Shown: positions 1 to 4,657 of the stretch, one piece after another
Layout of the letters: each line of letters starts with the position of its first letter
Position numbering within the stretch: the stretch's first letter is position 1
NCBI GenBank assembly: GCA_025923175.1
Contig: JAICGL010000292.1
Span: 1 to 5,681, forward strand
Origin: Acidimicrobiia bacterium
GTDB taxonomy: Bacteria; Actinomycetota; Acidimicrobiia; IMCC26256; BP-133
Direction: 5' to 3'
Length of the DNA: 5,681 nt
Made by a program: the position numbers and the translations under genes
The notes under the pieces: generated by a model
The model's input: only the letters and a program-made list of their open reading frames with translations
The model's database searches: none
What the model was told of the DNA's origin: nothing

Positions 1-1343
1 ACGACTTGTCGTTGCCGCTGCCGCCGATGCAGCCACCCGACAACCGCCAGCGGGTCATCGAGGCGGTGCTCGACCTGGCGGCCGCCGCCGGTGTCGACGA
101 CGTGGAGATCATCGCCGCCACCGCGCTGCACCGGCGCATGACCGACCCGGAACTCAAGCACGCCGTGGGCAAGCGGGTCTTCGACGCCTTCGCCCCTCAC
201 GGGCTCCTCTACAACCACGACGCCGAAGATCCCGACGGGAACGAGCTCATCGGCCACACCGACGAGGGCGAGCGGGTCGAGATCAACAAGCGGGCGGCGA
301 CGTCGGACCTGCTGGTCTACGTCAACATCAACCTGGTGGCGATGGACGGCGGGCACAAGAGCGTGGCCACCGGCCTGGCCGGCTATCCCAGCCTGAAGCA
401 CCACCACAACGTGCGGACGATGCAGCACTCCCGCTCGTTCATGGACCAGCACAAGAGCGCGCTGCATTCCTCCAACTGGAGGATGGGCCGCCTGCTCGCC
501 CGGGAGGGCCCGCAGATCTTCCAGATCGAGACGACCCTCAACAACAACACGTTCCCGAAGCCGTTCGACTTCCTGCAGCGGCGGGAGTGGGAGTGGTCGG
601 CGCGGGACAGGGCCGCCTATCTGGCATCGGCCTCGGCGCTGGAACGCACACCTCGCAAGATCGCCCGCCAGATCTTCCAGAAGATCCTCTCGCCCCATGC
701 CATGAGCTCGGTGCACGCCGGCGAGGTCGAAGCGGTCCACGCTGCCACCACCGAGGACGTCTACCGCGCGCAGTTGGTACCAGTGTCGGGCCAGACCGAC
801 ATCCTCACGATGGGGCTGCCCTATATCTGCCCCTACAACGTGAACTCGATCATGAACCCGATCCTGGTCATGTGCCTGGGGCTCGGATACTTCTTCAACC
901 TCTACCGGGGGAAACCCCTTGTGCGGCAAGGCGGTGTGGTCATCATGCACCACCCCACGCCGTGGGACTTCCACCCCGTCCACCACCCCAGCTACCTCGA
1001 CTTCTTCGAGCAGGTTCTGACCGAGACGACCAACCCGGCCGAGATCGAAGCGAAGTTCGAAGAGGACTTCGCCACCGACCCCTGGTACATCCACCTGTAC
1101 CGGAAGAGCTACGCCTACCACGGCGTCCACCCGTTCTACATGTGGTACTGGGGTGCCCACGCCCTCGACCACCTCGGCGGCGTGATCATCGTCGGCGGTG
1201 ACCCGAAAGCCGTGCGGCGTATGGGTTTCAAGCCTGCATCGACGCTGCGGGACGCGCTGGAGATGGCCGAGGACGTCGTCGGACGGCATCCCTCGATCAC
1301 GCACTTCCACTCCCCGCCGCTGTTGATGGCAGACGTGACGTGA
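1..1343 (+). CDS. LarA-like (lactate racemase/DUF2088 superfamily) protein, 5'-truncated by window edge
   Basis: Residues are counted from the TTG codon at 6, which is probably not the true start. The frame is open to the edge, and the codon before it (Asp) followed by LSLP lies where LarA has its D-x-T-R-P motif, so roughly 70 N-terminal residues should lie outside. Seen: ALHRRMT (His42), YNHD (70-72), GGHKS (Lys118) and HHHN (132-135). In LarA, as I recall it, His108, Lys184 and His200 are spaced 76 and 16 residues apart; His42, Lys118 and His134 reproduce both spacings exactly. In LarA the Lys is the covalent site of the nickel-pincer cofactor and His200 a nickel ligand. However, the position of the catalytic His174 is Ile108, the Arg75 position appears to be Leu, and the Tyr-Gln-x-x-Lys substrate motif is not evident near 275-285. 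The C-terminal half carries an aromatic/His-rich segment (314-334) and about 50 extra residues. It is therefore a superfamily member, probably not a lactate racemase. The stop overlaps the next gene by 4 bases. No larB, larC or larE cofactor genes are visible. Confidence 0.82.
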   Translation, partial: DLSLPLPPMQPPDNRQRVIEAVLDLAAAAGVDDVEIIAATALHRRMTDPELKHAVGKRVFDAFAPHGLLYNHDAEDPDGNELIGHTDEGERVEINKRAATSDLLVYVNINLVAMDGGHKSVATGLAGYPSLKHHHNVRTMQHSRSFMDQHKSALHSSNWRMGRLLAREGPQIFQIETTLNNNTFPKPFDFLQRREWEWSARDRAAYLASASALERTPRKIARQIFQKILSPHAMSSVHAGEVEAVHAATTEDVYRAQLVPVSGQTDILTMGLPYICPYNVNSIMNPILVMCLGLGYFFNLYRGKPLVRQGGVVIMHHPTPWDFHPVHHPSYLDFFEQVLTETTNPAEIEAKFEEDFATDPWYIHLYRKSYAYHGVHPFYMWYWGAHALDHLGGVIIVGGDPKAVRRMGFKPASTLRDALEMAEDVVGRHPSITHFHSPPLLMADVT

Positions 1344-2194
1344 GCCTGCTGCCCCGCCGGGGTTTCCCGCTGCGGGCTCCGACGTGGCCGGGCACGGTGC
1401 CGCGGCCCCCGGCGCCGAGCCGGACGGGCGTCGACTTCGACACCGCCTGGGCGCGCACGCCGGCGGCCCGGCTCGCCCGGGCGGCGATTCTCGACCTGGC
1501 CATCCGTCCGGTCGCGCAGGTGCTGGCCTCGCCGACGGTTGACGGCCGTGAGCGGCTCGACGCCCTCGAGGCGCCGGTCATCTTCGCCGCCAACCATCAC
1601 AGCCACGCCGATACCGGCCTGCTGCTGGCGCTGCTGCCGGAGCGGTTCCGGCGCAAGGCCGTGGTGGCGGCAGCGGCCGATTACTTCTTCGACCGGCGGA
1701 CCAAGGGCACGTTCCACGCGCTCACGTTCGGGGCGGTGCCGATGGAGCGGACCAAGGTCAACCGGCGCTCAGCCGAGGTGGCCACGGACCTGCTGGCCGA
1801 CGGGTGGAGCCTCGTGATCTTCCCGGAGGGCGGTCGCAGCCCCGACGGATGGGCCCAGGAGTTCCGGGGTGGCGCCGCGTATCTGTCGGTGCGGTCGGGC
1901 CGGCCGGTCGTGCCCGTCTACATCGACGGGACCCGCCACATGTGGCCGAAGGGGCAGCGGCTCCCCCGGCCCCACAAGGTGACGGTGACGTTCGGCACGC
2001 CGATCTACCCCGACCCCGGGGAGGACGCCCGCCGGCTGGCGGCCCGGATCGCGCGAGTGGTCGCTGCGCTGGCCGACGAGCGGGCCACCGACTGGTGGAC
2101 GGCCCGCCGCCGGGCGGCCGATGGTTCGACGCCGGCCATCACCGGCCCGGAGGCTGCGGCGTGGCGTCGCTCCTGGGCGCTCCGGAACAAATAG
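1340..2194 (+). CDS. PlsC-family 1-acyl-sn-glycerol-3-phosphate acyltransferase-like protein
   Basis: The predicted protein has 284 residues. Family role: transfer of an acyl group from acyl-CoA or acyl-ACP to a lysophospholipid or related acceptor at the inner face of the cytoplasmic membrane. Motifs seen in order: block I NHHSHAD (85-91) with the H-x4-D catalytic pair His86/Asp91; block II around PMERTK (134-139) with Arg137; block III FPEGGRS (161-167), close to the usual FPEGTRS; block IV VVPVYIDG (190-197). A moderately hydrophobic Ala/Leu helix (about 43-63) precedes the core and could sit at the membrane. The first 40 residues are Pro/Arg-rich and look disordered. The C-terminal tail (about 250-284) is Trp/Arg-rich. 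The GTG start overlaps the upstream stop as GTGA, with no clear Shine-Dalgarno in front, which suggests translational coupling with the LarA-like gene. The motifs make the family sure, but the acceptor substrate cannot be told from sequence. Confidence 0.9.
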   Translation: MSLLPRRGFPLRAPTWPGTVPRPPAPSRTGVDFDTAWARTPAARLARAAILDLAIRPVAQVLASPTVDGRERLDALEAPVIFAANHHSHADTGLLLALLPERFRRKAVVAAAADYFFDRRTKGTFHALTFGAVPMERTKVNRRSAEVATDLLADGWSLVIFPEGGRSPDGWAQEFRGGAAYLSVRSGRPVVPVYIDGTRHMWPKGQRLPRPHKVTVTFGTPIYPDPGEDARRLAARIARVVAALADERATDWWTARRRAADGSTPAITGPEAAAWRRSWALRNK

Positions 2195-2230
2195 GGCGAA
2201 TCTCAGAATTTCACCATCTGGCGCGAATAC

Positions 2231-2243
2231 GGCACTGAGTGCC
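2231..2243. repeat. Perfect 13-base palindrome in the upstream region of the Pro-x-x gene
   Basis: GGCACTGAGTGCC has two perfect 6-base arms around one central G. It lies 36 bases after the acyltransferase stop and about 145 bases before the next start codon. It could be an operator-like dyad for a dimeric regulator or a weak hairpin end of the upstream transcript. There is no T-run directly after it, and as RNA the stem would be only about 5 bp with a 3-base loop, so an operator is somewhat more likely than a terminator. The rest of 2195-2387 shows no promoter that I can place with confidence. Confidence 0.3.
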
Positions 2244-2360
2244 AGCGTCGTTTGTCGTGGTTGGGTGCTCCGGTCTGCGCTTGGGGGGACGGGGCAGCTC
2301 AGGTCTCCGTGGCCTACCAGCCACAACGTCCATCAACTCGCAGCCGCGCGCGCCCGCGTG

Positions 2361-2374
2361 TTCGTAGTTCGTAG
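2361..2374 (+). repeat. Tandem 7-base direct repeat (TTCGTAG x2) abutting the RBS
   Basis: TTCGTAG occurs twice back to back; the second copy ends inside the AGGAGG ribosome binding site of the Pro-x-x gene. It may be chance or a small slippage product. Its place in the leader means that a change of copy number would alter the 5' UTR but not the RBS-start spacing. Confidence 0.35.
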
Positions 2375-2378
2375 GAGG
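2373..2378 (+). promoter_or_regulatory. Strong ribosome binding site (AGGAGG) deciding the start at 2388
   Basis: AGGAGG lies 9 bases before the ATG at 2388. It is the best Shine-Dalgarno in the window and fixes the start of the secreted repeat protein, although the same frame is open far upstream (to about 2121, overlapping the acyltransferase gene). The signal peptide begins directly at this ATG, which supports the choice. Confidence 0.85.
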
Positions 2379-2387
2379 CACACAGAC

Positions 2388-2951
2388 ATGCAGCTTCGGA
2401 GCAAGTTCCTGGCCGCCGTTCCGGCCGCCGCCCTCATCCTTTCCGGCGCGGCCGCCTGGGCCGGCGCCACGGCCGACGACCCGAACCCGACTCTTCCGGA
2501 CGCCCCGACGGTGCCCGGCGCTCCGGCTCTGCCCGGGATGCCCGCACTGCCGGCGCTGCCTGAGGCTCCGGGCGTGCCCGGCGTCCCGGCGCTTCCGGTC
2601 GATGGCCCGGTCCCGGGTCTGCCGACCCTGCCCGACGCTCCCGTTCCGGGGATGCCGGGTCTGCCGACCCTGCCCGACGCTCCGGTACCCGGTGTCCCGG
2701 GTCTGCCGACCATGCCCGACGCTCCGGGCGTCCCGGCGTTGCCGGTACCGGCCGTGCCCGCTCTGCCGGCGGTCCCGGAAGTTCCGTCGCCTGGCGTGCC
2801 GGCGCTGCCGATCGACGGCCCGGTCCCAGGTCTGCCGACCCTGCCCGACGCTCCCGTTCCGGGGATGCCGGCGCTGCCCACGCTGCCCGACGCTCCGGTC
2901 CCGGGGATGCCCGGCCTCCCGGCGCTGCCGGCGGTTCCGGCGCTTCCGTGA
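2388..2951 (+). CDS. Secreted proline-rich Pro-x-x repeat protein, function unknown
   Basis: I do not recognise a named family. The predicted protein has 187 residues. Residues 1-27 form a signal peptide: basic start (MQLRSK), Ala/Leu hydrophobic core, and an Ala-x-Ala type cleavage region near AWAGA (23-27). From about residue 32 to the end it is one long repeat with Pro at almost every third position (P-x-x, with occasional P-x-P). There are 55 prolines in 156 residues, yet no two are adjacent. The mature part has no Lys, Arg, His, Cys, Gln, Phe, Tyr or Trp; charge comes only from about 10 Asp and 2 Glu, so it is strongly acidic. Repeated units include LPDAPVPG (81-88, 95-102, 152-159, 166-173) and the 18-residue GPVPGLPTLPDAPVPGMP, present exactly at 73-90 and 144-161. 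No LPxTG sorting signal, transmembrane anchor or cell-wall domain is seen, so the protein is probably released or held loosely. An extended polyproline-II-like, elastin-like or spacer role is inference. It has its own RBS and is followed by a hairpin, so it is likely monocistronic. Confidence 0.82.
   Translation: MQLRSKFLAAVPAAALILSGAAAWAGATADDPNPTLPDAPTVPGAPALPGMPALPALPEAPGVPGVPALPVDGPVPGLPTLPDAPVPGMPGLPTLPDAPVPGVPGLPTMPDAPGVPALPVPAVPALPAVPEVPSPGVPALPIDGPVPGLPTLPDAPVPGMPALPTLPDAPVPGMPGLPALPAVPALP
2601..2658 (+). repeat. 58-bp internal direct repeat, copy 1
   Basis: This segment matches 2814-2871 at 56 of 58 bases by hand alignment (both differences are synonymous: the codons for Asp72/Asp143 and Gly78/Gly149). 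It lies within the Pro-x-x gene. The copies are 213 bases (71 codons) apart, so recombination between them would keep the reading frame. Confidence 0.9.
2814..2871 (+). repeat. 58-bp internal direct repeat, copy 2
   Basis: Second copy of the 2601-2658 segment, 213 bases downstream and in the same frame. The flanking codons also correspond (GVPALPVDG upstream of copy 1, GVPALPIDG here), so the duplicated unit is longer at protein level than the near-identical DNA core. Confidence 0.9.
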
Positions 2952-2976
2952 CGGGCGCCGTCCGCTAGATCTCCTT

Positions 2977-2995
2977 CCAACCCAACCAACCAACC
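2977..2995 (-). repeat. CCAA-rich short repeat; minus strand is a G-quadruplex candidate
   Basis: The plus strand carries about four and a half CCAA-type units. Read on the minus strand this is GGTTGGTTGGTTGGGTTGG, five GG runs with TT or TTG-type spacers, the form of a two-tetrad G-quadruplex. It lies between the stop of the Pro-x-x gene and the convergent hairpin, that is, just past the hairpin for transcripts of the MFS gene. Confidence 0.5.
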
Positions 2996-2997
2996 AC

Positions 2998-3032
2998 TTC
3001 TGGCCCCGGCGACCGCGACGCCGGGGCCAGAA
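2998..3032. terminator. Perfect 14-bp hairpin between convergent genes, likely bidirectional terminator
   Basis: TTCTGGCCCCGGCG (2998-3011) pairs perfectly with CGCCGGGGCCAGAA (3019-3032) around the 7-base loop ACCGCGA. It sits 46 bases after the stop of the plus-strand Pro-x-x gene and 17 bases after the stop of the minus-strand MFS gene, exactly where a shared terminator is expected. There is no T-tract on either side, which is common for terminator hairpins of high-GC actinobacteria, so its termination activity is inferred from stem quality and position. Confidence 0.75.
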
Positions 3033-3049
3033 CGCGCTGTCTCGGCAGC

Positions 3050-4624
3050 TCACACCTCCGACGGGCTGACGTCGTCGAGCTTGCGGTCGGCGGTTTCCGG
3101 CAACCGAAGAACCAGGAGCGACGCCACCAGGGAGGCGACCCCGGTGAGGGCGATGGCCTCGCCTCGCCCCAGCTGGTCGGACAGGTGCCCGGTGAACAAC
3201 AGACCGACGGCGGCGCCGGTGACGCCCGCTACGACCAGGAAGGCGTTGGCGGTGCCCCGGATCTCGGTGGGGAACATCTCCCCGCTGAACGCCCCGAGTG
3301 CCGGAGCGGCGATTCCGCCGAGGGCGATGGCCGCCGCTGACGAGAGCCACAGGATGCCGCCGCCGTAGAGGAAGAAGATCATCTGGGCGGCCGTGCCGGT
3401 GAACAGGGCGATGGCAGCGACCGGGCGCCGGCCCCGGGTTTCGGCCAGGCGGCCTCCGATGGCGATGCCGGCCAGCCCGGGGAACCCCTGGGTGATCGCC
3501 CGGAAGATGGTGATGTCGAGGCCCGAGAAGCCCCGGATGTCCTTCAGGTAGTCGTTGGTCAGCTGCGACGACGGTGCGGCGAAGATGGCGAAGAGGAAGC
3601 CGCTGATCACGAGGACCCAGAAACGGCCTCCGTACGAGCGGTCGAAGACCTCACCCGCCCGGCCGCGTGGAGCCGCTCGGGCGGCGAGTTCGGCATAGCG
3701 GCGGGTCTCGGCCATGCGCCGGGCGAAACTGGGTAGCAGCAGCACGGTCGCCGCCGACGCGGCGAACGACAGACGCCACGCTTCGTCATTCAGATCGGCG
3801 AGCGGCAGGAGCGTGACGGCGAAGGCGTAGCCGAACCCTCCTGCCAGACCCAGCAGCGCGACCGAATAGGCCCGCGCTCCTTCGGGCGCTTCCTCCACCG
3901 CCGCGATCCCCGCCACGATCAGGCCTCCGCTGGCGAAGCCTCGCATCACCGTCTGAGTGGCGGTGAATACCACGAGGTTGGGCGCGAGTGCGGCGAGGCC
4001 GTTGGCGAGGGCAACGCCGCCGAGGCAGACCAGCATGAGCGTCCGCCGGCCCTTGCGGTCGGCCATCGCCGAGGCCACGAGGGCGATGAGCACTCCGGCA
4101 CGGGAGAAGAGCAGCGCCGTGTCGAGCTCCGTGTCCGATGCTCCGAAGGCACTGGCGACGTAGCCGGCGTTCTGGCTCAGCAGCGCCCCGCTGAAGGTGA
4201 GCGCGGCGGTGACGGCGCACACCGTCGCCAGCGAGATCGACTCCAAGGCGGTGAATGGCGCCGGAGGTGCGAGCGACGGCCGTTTCGGCGCCGGGGGAGC
4301 GGGCTCGCCCGCCTCGGCAGCCCGCAACGCCCGCTCGACCCAGCCAACGGCCCGCCGGTTGGCCGACCGGAGGATGGGTCCCATGAACCAGAAGAAGTAC
4401 GGCACGTGCGGGATCGCGTCGGTCTCCAGGAGCACCTGCGTGTGCGTTTGGACTGCGCTGTCTTCGACCCTGAGACGCACCGGAGTGGGTTGCCCGGTCG
4501 GGAACCGCACCATGATGACCAGACTGCCGGGGTCTGCAGGATCCGGCTGCGCCCCCAGCACCTCCTCCGCCAATTCCCGCACGCGGTCAGCCGTCGCAGC
4601 GAGATCGACAGCGAGCGGCGGCAC
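3050..4624 (-). CDS. MFS transporter with a soluble N-terminal domain
   Basis: The predicted protein has 524 residues and starts with GTG. The C-terminal ~400 residues are a major facilitator superfamily membrane domain, with hydrophobic helices from about residue 128 to 507. The family's motif A is seen between helices 2 and 3 as ADRKGRR (188-194) and again in the second half as GRLAETRGRR (391-400). EEAPEGARAY (244-253), PTEIRGTANAF (452-462) and the end RLPETADRKLDD (507-518) recall the sugar/organic acid and metabolite:H+ symporter side of the superfamily. Residues 1 to about 120 are soluble: an amphipathic helix (6-24), likely beta strands (34-69), an aromatic PYFFWF segment (75-80), an Arg/Ala helix (85-106) and a Pro-rich linker (107-123). 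Ordinary MFS proteins have about 400-450 residues and lack this. I cannot assign the domain; an SRPBCC-like fold is a guess. The gene starts 25 bases after the Rph-like stop, so co-transcription is likely. The substrate is unknown. Confidence 0.88.
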   Translation of the reverse strand: MPPLAVDLAATADRVRELAEEVLGAQPDPADPGSLVIMVRFPTGQPTPVRLRVEDSAVQTHTQVLLETDAIPHVPYFFWFMGPILRSANRRAVGWVERALRAAEAGEPAPPAPKRPSLAPPAPFTALESISLATVCAVTAALTFSGALLSQNAGYVASAFGASDTELDTALLFSRAGVLIALVASAMADRKGRRTLMLVCLGGVALANGLAALAPNLVVFTATQTVMRGFASGGLIVAGIAAVEEAPEGARAYSVALLGLAGGFGYAFAVTLLPLADLNDEAWRLSFAASAATVLLLPSFARRMAETRRYAELAARAAPRGRAGEVFDRSYGGRFWVLVISGFLFAIFAAPSSQLTNDYLKDIRGFSGLDITIFRAITQGFPGLAGIAIGGRLAETRGRRPVAAIALFTGTAAQMIFFLYGGGILWLSSAAAIALGGIAAPALGAFSGEMFPTEIRGTANAFLVVAGVTGAAVGLLFTGHLSDQLGRGEAIALTGVASLVASLLVLRLPETADRKLDDVSPSEV

Positions 4625-4631
4625 CGGCCAA

Positions 4632-4638
4632 CCCTACC
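4632..4638 (-). promoter_or_regulatory. Probable ribosome binding site of the MFS gene
   Basis: On the minus strand GGTAGGG lies 7 bases before the GTG at 4624. It is imperfect but well spaced and supports the GTG as the start. A better AGGAG core lies within 4643-4649 but is about 19 bases from the start, which is too far for a usual site. Confidence 0.5.
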
Positions 4639-4642
4639 GGCG

Positions 4643-4657
4643 TCTCCTACTAGGAGA
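4643..4657. repeat. Perfect 15-base palindrome across the stop of the Rph-like gene
   Basis: TCTCCTA and TAGGAGA are perfect 7-base arms around a central C. The minus-strand stop codon TAG (4652-4650) of the Rph-like gene is inside it, and it precedes the MFS start by 18 bases. As RNA it cannot make a good hairpin (the loop would consume the centre), so it is at best a DNA-binding dyad, or chance. Confidence 0.35.

Noticed and set aside
6..8. TTG as the true start of the LarA-like gene
   Set aside because: The frame is open to the edge and the visible part begins in the middle of the LarA N-terminal motif region, so the gene must start outside the window.
1136..1717. Minus-strand open frame opposite the LarA-like/PlsC junction
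   Set aside because: Arg-rich shadow with no domain; the plus strand carries PlsC block I and the LarA-like C-terminus.
2309..2324. Weak inverted repeat GTGGC/GCCAC in the leader of the Pro-x-x gene
   Set aside because: Only a 5-bp stem with a 6-base loop; expected by chance in DNA of this GC content.
2121..2387. Upstream extension of the Pro-x-x frame, overlapping the acyltransferase gene
   Set aside because: The AGGAGG at 2373-2378 and the signal peptide fix the start at 2388; the upstream part overlaps a well-supported gene in another frame and has no sensible protein features.
2601..2871. CRISPR-like repeat-spacer pattern in the repeat gene
   Set aside because: The repeats are in-frame protein-coding units of uneven spacing with related, not unique, intervening sequence.
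2211..3350. Long minus-strand open frame of 379 codons across the repeat gene and the convergent junction
   Set aside because: It is extremely Arg/Gly-rich, runs through the terminator hairpin and into the MFS gene in a different frame, and is a typical stop-poor shadow in high-GC DNA.
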